Shown: positions 1 through 7,013 of the stretch, in pieces
Layout: every line of letters begins with the position of its first letter
How positions within the stretch are numbered: position 1 is the stretch's first letter
Origin: Bacillota bacterium
GTDB lineage: Bacteria > Bacillota > Clostridia > Oscillospirales > Ruminococcaceae
Length of the DNA stretch: 8,042 nt
Direction of reading: 5' to 3'
NCBI GenBank assembly: GCA_023395695.1
Contig: JAEWYJ010000319.1
Location: 1-8,042 of the forward strand
Made by a program: the position numbers and the translations under genes
Notes under the pieces: model-generated
Told to the model about the DNA's origin: nothing
The model's input: only the letters and a program-made list of their open reading frames with translations
Database searches by the model: none

Positions 1-1
1 G

Positions 2-1186
2 ATAGAGACTGTCTCGGGGGAGGAGGGCTTTGCGGTGCTGTACGAGGAGGTGCGCCCCTACGACAAACAGGAACCGGAGCTCTATTCCTTTGTTATGGTA
101 CAGTTTTTTAACCCGCAGGGTGAATACGAATCGCGCCTTCCAACCGGCATCTATGGCCCGCATGAGGACGGCAAAACGCTTTCTTACCGCTATCGTCTTG
201 AGGGCGGCCGGCTCTATATGGATTCAGGGGAGGACAATTACCGCAGTGTTGACAGAACAACCGGCGCTGTCAGCACCTGGTATTATTCTACGCTGCTTTC
301 GGAGCATGGCGTAAGGCTGGATTATTGCGGCGAATATGACGAGCGACTTGGTGCGACCAACATGCGTTACCGTCTGACCGGCGCCGACGGCGAGATGCGG
401 GAAATTATCATGCCCGAATATGACGAAAATTTTCTTATGGCGCTGGATTTTTGGCGCACCGGAGAGCCGCATGACGACCGCCCCGGCATCACCTTTACGG
501 CGCAGGTCAGCTTTGACCCCGCCGCCAAAACGGCGGTTCTCTCCAACACCAAACAAACCTATACGTTGGATTTTAATGACCTGAGCTATACCGGCGTTCT
601 GCGTTATACCGACGACATGCTTGAGGAGGTTTTAGCCACCAGCCCGGACGGTCGCACGCTGTTGTACAGCGCCGACAGCAACGGCATGGGGGACGCATCC
701 TGGCGCGATCTGGTGATAAAGCGCCCAGATGGAGCCATTACCTTTTTAGGTACCCATTCGGCACTTTACGGCACGGGCTTTTTTGACAATGGCACTGTTG
801 TGATTAACAAGCTCACATCGCTGGAAGCATATGACATTACCGTTGAAAAACCTGCGGGGAGTCCTCTGCTTGACCTTGGAACCGTGACAGAGCAGGACGG
901 TCGGCAGCGGCCCGAGCGGCTGGTGGTCGGCATGGCGATTGACCATGGAAACCAACTGCTGCTGGCCGCAGTGCGAGATTATAACGAGGATTGGGACGCG
1001 CTGCTGCCGGTGACGCTGACAGTGCTCGACGCAGCTTTAAAGCCGACCGAGCTTGCCACTGACTGCCGCATCATGACCTACCGTAATAACTGGCCGGTGC
1101 GGTGCGACATTGCGCTAAACGGCGACGGCACGGCGCAACTTTCCTGGATGGAAGAGCCGCCGGTGCAGGTGCGCTACTTGCGCTGA
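2..1186 (+). CDS. Unrecognised beta-rich protein, C-terminal part (5' end outside window)
   Basis: The frame is open from the first full codon at the left edge (ATA at 2) to a TGA at 1184-1186, so this is probably the 3' part of a longer gene. A GTG at 35 is only the first in-window start codon and has no convincing ribosome binding site of its own. I do not recognise the family. The roughly 394 visible residues are rich in Tyr, Asp, Gly and Thr, with alternating hydrophobic stretches and many turn-like Asp-Gly pairs. One segment, TSPDGRTLLYSADSNG (about residue 202 counted from the GTG), resembles blades of TolB/WD40-like beta-propellers. A second stretch ending in DALLPVTLTVLDAALKPTEL is also strand-like. 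No membrane segment is visible in this part, so a soluble or extracytoplasmic domain is plausible, but any signal peptide would lie upstream. Coding by length and codon pattern is convincing. The beta-propeller reading is inference. Confidence 0.75.
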   Translation: METVSGEEGFAVLYEEVRPYDKQEPELYSFVMVQFFNPQGEYESRLPTGIYGPHEDGKTLSYRYRLEGGRLYMDSGEDNYRSVDRTTGAVSTWYYSTLLSEHGVRLDYCGEYDERLGATNMRYRLTGADGEMREIIMPEYDENFLMALDFWRTGEPHDDRPGITFTAQVSFDPAAKTAVLSNTKQTYTLDFNDLSYTGVLRYTDDMLEEVLATSPDGRTLLYSADSNGMGDASWRDLVIKRPDGAITFLGTHSALYGTGFFDNGTVVINKLTSLEAYDITVEKPAGSPLLDLGTVTEQDGRQRPERLVVGMAIDHGNQLLLAAVRDYNEDWDALLPVTLTVLDAALKPTELATDCRIMTYRNNWPVRCDIALNGDGTAQLSWMEEPPVQVRYLR

Positions 1187-1222
1187 CGATAGACGACGTG
1201 CCGCATTGCCGGCGGGCTGTTC

Positions 1223-1247
1223 CAATGTGGAAACCGCTTCCACATTG
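1223..1247 (+). repeat. 10-bp perfect hairpin after the first gene
   Basis: CAATGTGGAA (1223-1232) is complementary to TTCCACATTG (1238-1247) around a 5-nt loop. It lies 36 bp past the stop codon of the upstream gene. Only GCGGGGTGTTTTA follows, not a clean T run. It may be an mRNA 3'-end stabiliser or a weak first terminator in tandem with the strong one at 1275-1304. Confidence 0.6.
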
Positions 1248-1274
1248 CGGGGTGTTTTATTGCCTAATTTTTAT

Positions 1275-1304
1275 AAAGCCCTCCCCGCCCGGGAGGGCTT
1301 TTTT
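1275..1304 (+). terminator. Intrinsic terminator of the first gene
   Basis: AAAGCCCTCCC (1275-1285) pairs perfectly over 11 bp with GGGAGGGCTTT (1291-1301) around the loop CGCCC. The run of six T at 1299-1304 completes a canonical rho-independent terminator, about 90 bp downstream of the stop codon at 1186. It separates the first gene from the promoter at 1321-1347. Confidence 0.9.
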
Positions 1305-1320
1305 GTGCTGTAATTTTTAC

Positions 1321-1347
1321 TTCACAGCGGGACAAATGTGCTATAAT
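1321..1347 (+). promoter_or_regulatory. Sigma-A-type promoter with extended -10, for the structured RNA/fbp leader
   Basis: A perfect -10 box TATAAT (1342-1347) is preceded by TG plus one base (1339-1341), the extended -10 motif. A -35-like TTCACA lies at 1321-1326 with a short 15-bp spacer, which the extended -10 could offset. The predicted start is about 1353-1355, exactly at the base of the long inverted repeat. It lies just after a strong terminator, as expected of a new transcription unit. Confidence 0.6.
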
Positions 1348-1352
1348 AAACG

Positions 1353-1537
1353 CATGGCATTATTTGTATAGTCGACCAACTTGAAAAGCGGAACTGAATT
1401 GGAGCGGCTATTTTTTGTGCCGCAAGGCAGAGGACGCAGACGGGCTGGCACCCGTCAAGGAGGATAACACAGCGGCGCGGAAAATAGGCCGCCAAGGCAG
1501 TTCGTTTTTTAAGTTTGTCGACGACTATAACACCATG
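1353..1537 (+). ncRNA. Long rod-like hairpin: candidate structured RNA or leader (unknown family)
   Basis: Strand complementarity read by eye gives a nested rod. CATGG (1353-1357) pairs with 1533-1537, and TATA (1367-1370) with 1526-1529. Then 1371-1396 pairs with 1498-1522 with one mismatch, one bulge and two G-U pairs. Next, 1399-1423 pairs with 1472-1495 with a 2-nt bulge (AG at 1403-1404), a 1-nt bulge (G1487) and three G-U pairs. Above this is a symmetrical 15 x 15-nt purine-rich internal loop (1424-1438 and 1457-1471), both sides beginning AAGG. It is capped by the hairpin GACGGG/CCCGTC (1439-1444 with 1451-1456, loop CTGGCA). The base of the rod coincides with the predicted transcription start. 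I cannot match it to a known riboswitch: the conserved T-box, lysine, SAM, cobalamin and c-di-GMP sequences are absent. Its length resembles 6S RNA, but the loop layout does not. A MITE-like inverted-repeat element is the main alternative. Confidence 0.5.
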
Positions 1538-1549
1538 TGGCCGGCAACG

Positions 1550-1586
1550 CCGCCGCAACGCAATATTGCCCTTGCGGGCGGATTTT
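1550..1586 (+). terminator. GC-rich hairpin with short T run: possible terminator or attenuator
   Basis: CCGCCGCAA (1550-1558) pairs with TTGCGGGCGG (1572-1581) with one bulged base. After one A comes TTTT (1583-1586). It sits after the rod-like element and about 90 bp before fbp, so it could end a short RNA started at about 1354, or attenuate read-through into fbp. The T run is short, so efficiency is uncertain. Confidence 0.4.
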
Positions 1587-1615
1587 GACACCGCGCGCCG
1601 CGTGCTTCTGATATT
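1585..1615 (+). promoter_or_regulatory. Possible weak promoter for fbp
   Basis: A perfect TTGACA lies at 1585-1590, overlapping the T run of the preceding hairpin. The best -10 candidate, GATATT (1610-1615), is 19 bp away and matches only four of six positions. This would give fbp a start independent of the structured RNA. The wide spacer makes it a weak call; otherwise fbp is read from the promoter at 1321-1347. Confidence 0.25.
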
Positions 1616-1675
1616 GTCATGATGAGGCCGCATTCTAATCTTTGATTTACAGCCACTTACACGGGAGGAATAACG

Positions 1676-3658
1676 ATGCAGCAGGAAAAGAGTGACCTTA
1701 TCCGCGATAATATGGCGTTTTTGCGCTTGTTGTCCAAGCAGTTCCCCAATATTCAGTCGGTTTGCACCGAGATTATCAACCTTAAGGCGATTTTAGATCT
1801 TCCCAAGGGCACCGAGCATTTTATCAGCGACCTGCACGGAGAATACGAGGCGGTCGCGCATATTCTTAACAACGCGTCGGGTGTTATACGCGACAAGATT
1901 GACGAGCTTTACGGCGAGAGCAGCCCGGAGGAGGAGCGCTCAAAGCTTGCGACGCTTATTTACTATCCGCAGCACAAGCTGGATCTGCTTAAAATTGAGC
2001 ATCAGGACGATCTGGACGAGTGGTATCACGATACGCTGATTAAACTTATTGACATTTGCCGGGTGGTGGCCTCCAAATACACCCGCTCTAAGGTCAGAAA
2101 GGCGTTGCCTGCCGATTTTGCGTATATCATCGACGAGCTGCTGCACGCCGACCATTATGAGAAGAATAAAGAGAATTATTACGGGCGTATTTTTTCCACT
2201 ATTGTGGACGTGGGCCGGGCGGACGCCTTCATCGTGGCGCTTTCGAGCCTGATTAAACGGCTGGCGGTCGACCAGCTGCATATTATCGGGGACATTTACG
2301 ACCGCGGCCCGGGCGCCGAGGATATTATGCAGCTTTTAATGGGCTATCACGCGGTGGATATTGTTTGGGGCAACCACGATATGCTCTGGATGGCGGCCGC
2401 TGCCGGCAACGAGGCCTGCATTGCCAATGTGCTTAATGTTTCGCTTTCCTACGCGAACGTTGACACGCTGGAAAACGGCTACGGCATTAGCCTGCGCGCG
2501 CTGACGACCTTTGCCGAAAAGACCTATGGAGACTCTATGTCCTTTAAGCCCAAGGTTCTGGAACAGGATAAAATAGGACTAAACGATATTGAACTGGTGG
2601 CCAAGCTGCGCAAGGCGGCCGCCGTTATGCAGCTTAAGCTGGAGGGGCAGATTATTGCGCGGCACCCCGAATATGATATGGACGACCGCATGATGCTCGA
2701 CAAAATTAACTTTGCCGAGGGCACGGTGACAATAGGCGGCCGGGTTTATCCGCTGCGCGATACCGATTTCCCCACCATTAACCCCGAAGCGCCGTATGAG
2801 CTGACCGAGGAGGAGCGTCAGCTGATGGCCGCGCTGAAGGACTCCTTTATCCGCAGCGATAAGCTTCAGGCTCATATGCGGTTTTTGTTTGAGCACGGCA
2901 GTTTCTACCGCTGCTGCAATTCTAATTTACTGTTCCACGGGTGCGTGCCCCTTAACCGGGACGGCTCGTTTGAACGGTTTGAGTTTGACGGCTTGCGCCT
3001 GTGGGGTAAGCGGCTGTTTGATTTTTGCGAGCATAAAGTGCGAGAGGGCTATTTTGGAGTGCGCGGCAGCAAAGAAAAGCGCGACGGCGAAGACTTTATG
3101 TGGTGGCTGTGGTGCGGCAAAAGCTCGCCGGTGTTCGGCAGAACCCGCATGACCACCTTTGAGCGCATGCTGGTTGAGGATAAGGCTTCGCATGAGGAGC
3201 CGAAAAATCACTATTATCATCACATGAACGACCCGAAGGTCATCACCGGCATTTTTGAGGAGTTCGGGCTGAACCCCGAGGAATCGCACATTATCAACGG
3301 GCATATCCCGGTTAAATCGAAGGACGGTGAAAGCCCCATTAAATGCGGAGGCAAGGTGCTGACTATCGACGGCGGCTTTTGCAAGGCCTACCAAAAGACC
3401 ACCGGCATTGCGGGCTACACGCTCATTTATAATTCCTACGGGATGCGGCTGGTGTCGCATGGGCCGTTTAAGGGTATTTCCGAGGCGGTGCAGCAAAACA
3501 GCGACATCCTCTCAAAAACCGACATTCTCGAGGTAGCGAACCGCCGCAGGCTGGTGGCCGATACCGATATCGGCGTGGAGCTGCGCAGCCAGATCGGCAC
3601 GCTGACGCTGCTGCTTGAGGCGTATCATTCCGGCGCAATGCCGCAGCTTTCACGCTGA
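1676..3658 (+). CDS. fbp: Class III fructose-1,6-bisphosphatase
   Basis: Cytoplasmic gluconeogenic enzyme that hydrolyses fructose 1,6-bisphosphate to fructose 6-phosphate and phosphate. The 660 residues are close to the roughly 670 of the Bacillus subtilis type (FBPase_2 family), which is unrelated in fold to the common class I enzyme. Metallophosphoesterase signatures are intact: SDLHGEY (51-57), GDIYDRG (205-211), WGNHDMLWM (231-239), NGHIPV (541-546) and TIDGGF (563-568), which supply the Asp, His and Asn ligands of a two-metal site. Homologues studied in Bacillus are Mn2+-dependent and respond to phosphoenolpyruvate and AMP; that regulation is inferred here. The ATG is well fixed by GGGAGG (1663-1668), 7 nt upstream, and the N-terminus fits the family. 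The stop overlaps the ATG of the TraX-family gene by one base. A long structured leader precedes it. There is no sign of truncation or frameshift. Confidence 0.97.
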   Translation: MQQEKSDLIRDNMAFLRLLSKQFPNIQSVCTEIINLKAILDLPKGTEHFISDLHGEYEAVAHILNNASGVIRDKIDELYGESSPEEERSKLATLIYYPQHKLDLLKIEHQDDLDEWYHDTLIKLIDICRVVASKYTRSKVRKALPADFAYIIDELLHADHYEKNKENYYGRIFSTIVDVGRADAFIVALSSLIKRLAVDQLHIIGDIYDRGPGAEDIMQLLMGYHAVDIVWGNHDMLWMAAAAGNEACIANVLNVSLSYANVDTLENGYGISLRALTTFAEKTYGDSMSFKPKVLEQDKIGLNDIELVAKLRKAAAVMQLKLEGQIIARHPEYDMDDRMMLDKINFAEGTVTIGGRVYPLRDTDFPTINPEAPYELTEEERQLMAALKDSFIRSDKLQAHMRFLFEHGSFYRCCNSNLLFHGCVPLNRDGSFERFEFDGLRLWGKRLFDFCEHKVREGYFGVRGSKEKRDGEDFMWWLWCGKSSPVFGRTRMTTFERMLVEDKASHEEPKNHYYHHMNDPKVITGIFEEFGLNPEESHIINGHIPVKSKDGESPIKCGGKVLTIDGGFCKAYQKTTGIAGYTLIYNSYGMRLVSHGPFKGISEAVQQNSDILSKTDILEVANRRRLVADTDIGVELRSQIGTLTLLLEAYHSGAMPQLSR

Positions 3659-4377
3659 TGCGGCGTGGGCTTTCCGGCACGGCGCTGCAGGCGCTGGCGG
3701 TTGCAAGCATGACATTGGACCATATAGGGGCGGTTATAATGCGGCAAAGGCAGATTGCCTGGACGGTTATACTGCGTGAAATGCCAATGCTGTTTGCGCT
3801 GCGTGCCATTGGGCGCGCAGCCTTCCCCATTTTTGCCTTTCTGCTGGCGCAGGGCATGCTGCACACCCACAGCCGCAAACGTTTCATTCTGCGGCTGGCC
3901 GTGTTTGCACTGATATCGGAGCTGCCGTTTGATCTGGCGTTTTACGGCGTCCTCTATTATCCGGGCCATCAGAACGTCTTTTTTACGCTTGTGCTGGGCG
4001 CTGCCTGTATTGCGCTCTTAGATGGCGCAGGCAGGGCGTTTGGCGCGGCCGCTATTATAGCGACCGCTTTACTTGCGCAGCTGCTGCGCACCGATTATGC
4101 GGCGCTGGGCGTGCTGACGGTGCTGCTGTTCTGGGGGCTATCTTCAAGAGGGGCGGCGGGTGTTACCGTTGCTGTGCTGCTCTTTACCGGTGGGTGCCTG
4201 ATGTATGGCCAGCGGGTCTATCTGTTTTGCCTGCTGAGCCTGCCCCTGCTGCTGCGCTATAATGGCGTGCGCGGCGGCCCGTCGGGGCGGTTAGCCGCCG
4301 CGGGCAGAAAATGGTTTTTTTATTTATACTATCCGGCCCACCTGCTGGCGCTGGCTGCGCTGGCAAAATATTTATAG
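3658..4377 (+). CDS. TraX-family integral membrane protein
   Basis: Polytopic membrane protein of 239 residues that is largely hydrophobic. TraX-family hallmarks are visible: MTLDHIGAV (18-26), the block RAIGRAAFPIFAFLLAQGM (49-67), ISELPFDLAFYG (86-97) and QNVFFT (105-110), with YYPAHLL near the C-terminus (224-230). The family is named after F-plasmid TraX, which is needed for pilin N-acetylation, and it is thought to be related to membrane acyltransferases. Chromosomal members in Firmicutes are common and have no established substrate, so the name does not imply conjugation here, and no transfer genes are nearby. Its ATG overlaps the fbp stop (TGATG at 3656-3660). No Shine-Dalgarno is visible within the fbp end, so translation probably depends on ribosomes finishing fbp. 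Family call strong; acyl-transfer activity only inferred. Confidence 0.9.
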   Translation: MRRGLSGTALQALAVASMTLDHIGAVIMRQRQIAWTVILREMPMLFALRAIGRAAFPIFAFLLAQGMLHTHSRKRFILRLAVFALISELPFDLAFYGVLYYPGHQNVFFTLVLGAACIALLDGAGRAFGAAAIIATALLAQLLRTDYAALGVLTVLLFWGLSSRGAAGVTVAVLLFTGGCLMYGQRVYLFCLLSLPLLLRYNGVRGGPSGRLAAAGRKWFFYLYYPAHLLALAALAKYL

Positions 4378-4449
4378 CCGCAAATTCAAAAGGCATACAG
4401 ACCGGGCGGTGTATTCTTTGTGCTGCTGCGTTACCGGTCTTGTGGTACA

Positions 4450-4472
4450 GCGCCCCTTTGGTGCGTTTTTTT
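4450..4472 (+). terminator. Probable terminator of the fbp-TraX unit
   Basis: GCGCC (4450-4454) pairs with GGTGC (4460-4464), including one G-U pair, around the loop CCTTT. One G and then seven T (4466-4472) follow. The stem is short but the T run is strong and the position, about 75 bp past the TraX stop, is right. A weaker 7-bp pairing, AGACCGG (4399-4405) with CCGGTCT (4434-4440), lies just upstream. The rest of the 350-bp gap holds the hppA promoter and AT-rich DNA; no gene is seen. Confidence 0.55.
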
Positions 4473-4605
4473 AAGATAGCCGACGCTGCCCCGCCATGTG
4501 CGCCCAAAAGGGATTTTTCTCGGATCTTTCAATACCCGCAAAGCGTTTTTACGTTAGTTTGTTGTCGAAAATATAGTAAAAGATGCACGCAATATGAATA
4601 TTATG

Positions 4606-4634
4606 TTGACAATTGCAGCGTTACGCAATAAAAT
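4606..4634 (+). promoter_or_regulatory. Sigma-A-type promoter of hppA
   Basis: A perfect -35 TTGACA (4606-4611), a 17-bp spacer and a -10 TAAAAT (4629-4634, five of six) form a near-consensus promoter. The predicted start is near 4641, leaving a roughly 87-nt leader. A TATAAT at 4650-4655 lacks a good -35. The direct repeat ACGCAATA occurs at 4587-4594 and 4623-4630, the second copy overlapping the -10. Confidence 0.75.
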
Positions 4635-4727
4635 TAATGAGTGTTTTAATATAATATTCCTAAAAATGTGTTGTAGCACGAACGAGGAAAACGAGCAGGA
4701 AGAAAATGACAAGGAGTGTAGTTTAAA

Positions 4728-6824
4728 ATGGACCTTATCATCCTAATGCCTATCGGGGCGGCAGCGGCGCTGCTATTTGCGTACCTGCGCTCAAAGAAGG
4801 TACTGGCTGAGAGCGAGGGCAACGAGTTGATGAAAAAGATCTCAGCTTCTATTCGTCAGGGCGCGAATGCATATCTCAAGCGCCAGTACAGCGGTGTGGC
4901 CAAGTTTTTTGCCGTTGTTTTTGCCATTATGCTGGTGCTGGTATTTCTGGGGCAGATGGCGCTTTGGGTGCCTATTGCCTTTGTAACCGGCGGCTTCTTT
5001 TCGGCGCTTTCCGGTTTTATCGGCATGAAAATTGCAACGTCTGCAAACGCCAGAACCGCCAATGCCGCCAATGACAGCCTGAACCACGGCCTTAAGGTTG
5101 CCTTTTCGGCCGGCGCGGTCATGGGCTTTACCGTCGTGGGGTTAGGACTTCTGGATATGAGCCTCTGGTTCTATTTTCTGAAGTATATTGTCTTTGCCGC
5201 GCTGCCCGAAGCGGAACAGGCCGTCAGAATTTCGGCGCTGATGCTTACCTTTGGTATGGGCGCTTCGATGATGGCGCTGTTTGCGCGTGTCGGCGGCGGT
5301 ATCTTTACCAAGGCGGCCGATGTCGGCGCGGATCTTGTCGGTAAGGTTGAGGCCGGCATCCCCGAGGACGACCCCAGAAATCCTGCCGTTATTGCCGATA
5401 ACGTCGGCGACAACGTCGGCGACGTGGCAGGCATGGGCGCTGACCTTTACGAGTCGTATGCCGGCGCAAGGCTGTCCGCCTGTGCACTTGCTGTTGCTGC
5501 AGGCTTTGGCATGGACGGTATGGCGGTTCCTATGGTGCTTTCGGCCATCGGCATTTTTGCTTCGATTATCGGCACCTTCTTTGTCAAGACCGGAGAGAAC
5601 GCCGACCAGAGAAGCCTGCTGGGTTCTCTGCGCAAGGGTACCTATATTGCCAGCGTACTGGTGGCTATCGGTGCATATTTTCTCATTGACTACGTATTTA
5701 AGGGCGAGCAGTTCGGCCTGTTCATTGCCATTATGGTCGGCCTTGTGGCAGGCAATGCCATTGGCTATTTTACCGAGTATTACACTTCCGATACCTATAA
5801 GCCCACTCAGCGGCTGGCGGCCTCTTCCGAGACCGGTTCGGCCACCATTATCATCAGCGGTCTGGCGCTGGGCATGATGTCCACCGCCGTCCCGGTTATT
5901 ATTGTCGGCATCGCTGTTATTGTCAGCTATATTGTTTCGGGTGGCAACACCAGCTTTGAAGCGGGCCTGTTCGGCATCGGCCTTTCGGCCGTGGGCATGC
6001 TTTCCACGCTGGGCATTACGCTTGCGACCGACGCTTACGGCCCTGTGGCCGATAACGCCGGCGGCATTGCTGAGATGGCCGGCTTGGACGAGTCGGTTCG
6101 CGCCCGTACCGACGCGCTTGATTCGCTGGGGAACACGACCGCTGCCACCGGCAAGGGTTTTGCCATCGGTTCTGCGGCGCTTACCGCACTTGCGCTTGTT
6201 GCAGCTTATGTTGACCAGTGTAAGGCCATTGCGCCCGACCTTGTGCTGAATCTCAGCGTCACCAACCCGGCTGTTTTGGTTGGCCTGTTCTTCGGCGCGG
6301 TACTGCCCTTTGTTTTTGCGGCCATGACGATGGAATCGGTCGGCAAGGCAGCCATGAGCATTGTCACCGAGGTTCGCCGCCAGTTTAAGACCATCCCCGG
6401 GCTGATGGAAGGCACCGCTGAACCGGATTATCACACCTGCGTGGACCTTTGCACCAAGAGTGCCCAGCGGGAAATTATGGCCCCGTCGGTCATGGCTATT
6501 GTTGCGCCGATTGTCGTCGGCCTGCTGCTTGGCGTTGACGGTGTTACCGGCCTGCTGATGGGCGCGACCACCTCCGGCTTTATTCTCGCTATCATGATGT
6601 CCAATTCCGGCGGTGCGTGGGATAATGCCAAGAAATATATCGAGGCCGGCCACCATGGCGGCAAGGGCTCGGCTTGCCATAAGGCTGCTGTTGTCGGCGA
6701 TACGGTAGGCGATCCTTTTAAGGATACCTCCGGTCCTTCAATCAATATTCTCATCAAGCTGCTTTCTACCGTCTCAATCTCTTTTGCGGCGCTTATTGTC
6801 CGATTTGCCCTGCATCTGTTTTAA
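4728..6824 (+). CDS. hppA: Ion-translocating membrane pyrophosphatase (K+-dependent type, probably Na+ or Na+/H+)
   Basis: Hydrolyses cytoplasmic pyrophosphate to two phosphates and uses the energy to pump cations out across the membrane. The 698 residues have a hydrophobic pattern fitting the family's usual 16 membrane helices. The substrate site is complete: [11 protein letters not shown] (198-208), DDPRNP (214-219), DNVGDNVGD (224-232), the [10 protein letters not shown] segment (632-641) and [14 protein letters not shown] (657-670). In [10 protein letters not shown] (468-477), Ala472 and Gly475 stand where K+-independent enzymes carry Lys and Thr, so K+ dependence is predicted. Glu242, in ADLYES (238-243), sits at the position typical of Na+-transporting members; plant-type H+ pumps have their glutamate one helix turn later. 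Na+ versus dual Na+/H+ transport cannot be settled by eye. The ATG follows AAGGAG (4711-4716) at a slightly long 11 nt. It has its own promoter and appears monocistronic, facing the GntR gene tail to tail. Confidence 0.97.
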   Translation: MDLIILMPIGAAAALLFAYLRSKKVLAESEGNELMKKISASIRQGANAYLKRQYSGVAKFFAVVFAIMLVLVFLGQMALWVPIAFVTGGFFSALSGFIGMKIATSANARTANAANDSLNHGLKVAFSAGAVMGFTVVGLGLLDMSLWFYFLKYIVFAALPEAEQAVRISALMLTFGMGASMMALFARVGGGIFTKAADVGADLVGKVEAGIPEDDPRNPAVIADNVGDNVGDVAGMGADLYESYAGARLSACALAVAAGFGMDGMAVPMVLSAIGIFASIIGTFFVKTGENADQRSLLGSLRKGTYIASVLVAIGAYFLIDYVFKGEQFGLFIAIMVGLVAGNAIGYFTEYYTSDTYKPTQRLAASSETGSATIIISGLALGMMSTAVPVIIVGIAVIVSYIVSGGNTSFEAGLFGIGLSAVGMLSTLGITLATDAYGPVADNAGGIAEMAGLDESVRARTDALDSLGNTTAATGKGFAIGSAALTALALVAAYVDQCKAIAPDLVLNLSVTNPAVLVGLFFGAVLPFVFAAMTMESVGKAAMSIVTEVRRQFKTIPGLMEGTAEPDYHTCVDLCTKSAQREIMAPSVMAIVAPIVVGLLLGVDGVTGLLMGATTSGFILAIMMSNSGGAWDNAKKYIEAGHHGGKGSACHKAAVVGDTVGDPFKDTSGPSINILIKLLSTVSISFAALIVRFALHLF

Positions 6825-6865
6825 AAATTTAAATATATAGTCAAATAATTGAGGAATGGGTGCAA

Positions 6866-6892
6866 CAGGCTGCAACAGCTGTGCCTGCTTTT
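6866..6892 (+). terminator. Weak candidate terminator downstream of hppA
   Basis: CAGGC (6866-6870) can pair with GCCTG (6883-6887) around a 12-nt loop, followed by C and TTTT (6889-6892). The heptamer GCAACAG occurs twice here (6862-6868 and 6872-6878). The stem is short, so this is tentative; the perfect hairpin at 6913-6951 may do the work instead. Confidence 0.3.
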
Positions 6893-6912
6893 AAGTTAAC
6901 CGACTAATATGT

Positions 6913-6951
6913 AAGGGCGGCTGCCGTTGATATCTAACGGCAGCCGCCCTT
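6913..6951. terminator. 16-bp perfect hairpin between convergent hppA and gntR-type genes
   Basis: AAGGGCGGCTGCCGTT (6913-6928) is exactly complementary to the inverted copy at 6936-6951, with loop GATATCT. It lies between two convergent genes, where a shared bidirectional terminator is expected. Neither strand has a T run directly after the stem beyond two T, so it is not a canonical intrinsic terminator; it could also act as an mRNA 3'-end barrier. Confidence 0.6.
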
Positions 6952-6985
6952 GGCGTTTGCATAGGTTGTTTTTAAAATTGCCGGT

Positions 6986-7002
6986 TCGGGGGCTTGCCCC
7001 GA
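6986..7002 (-). terminator. Small hairpin after the GntR gene, possible weak terminator
   Basis: TCGGGG (6986-6991) pairs with CCCCGA (6997-7002), 12 bp past the GntR gene stop in the direction of its transcription. On the minus strand a TTTT run follows only after several bases, so termination here would be inefficient. Confidence 0.3.
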
Positions 7003-7013
7003 GCGCTATAAGC

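Noticed and set aside
1353..1537. Known riboswitch, T-box or 6S RNA
   Set aside because: The conserved sequences I know for T-box, lysine, SAM, cobalamin and cyclic dinucleotide riboswitches are not present. The length suits 6S RNA, but the only large bubble is near the tip rather than central. A covariance-model search could reverse this.
1322..1633. 103-codon minus-strand frame across the structured region before fbp
   Set aside because: It runs through the long inverted repeat and a promoter, and the translation is Arg/Cys-rich with no family. The pairing pattern explains the sequence better than coding does.
2927..3496. 189-codon minus-strand frame inside fbp
   Set aside because: Shadow of a well-supported gene whose conserved motifs lie on the plus strand; no domain or start signal of its own.
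3658..4377. TraX-family gene as a sign of a conjugative element
   Set aside because: No relaxase, type IV secretion, integrase or attachment site is nearby. Chromosomal TraX homologues are common in Firmicutes and do not imply conjugation.
5142..6680. 512-codon open frame on the minus strand opposite hppA
   Set aside because: It mirrors the codon structure of a certain gene. Its translation is low-complexity (rich in His, Arg, Asn, Gly), with no recognisable domain and no suitable ribosome binding site.
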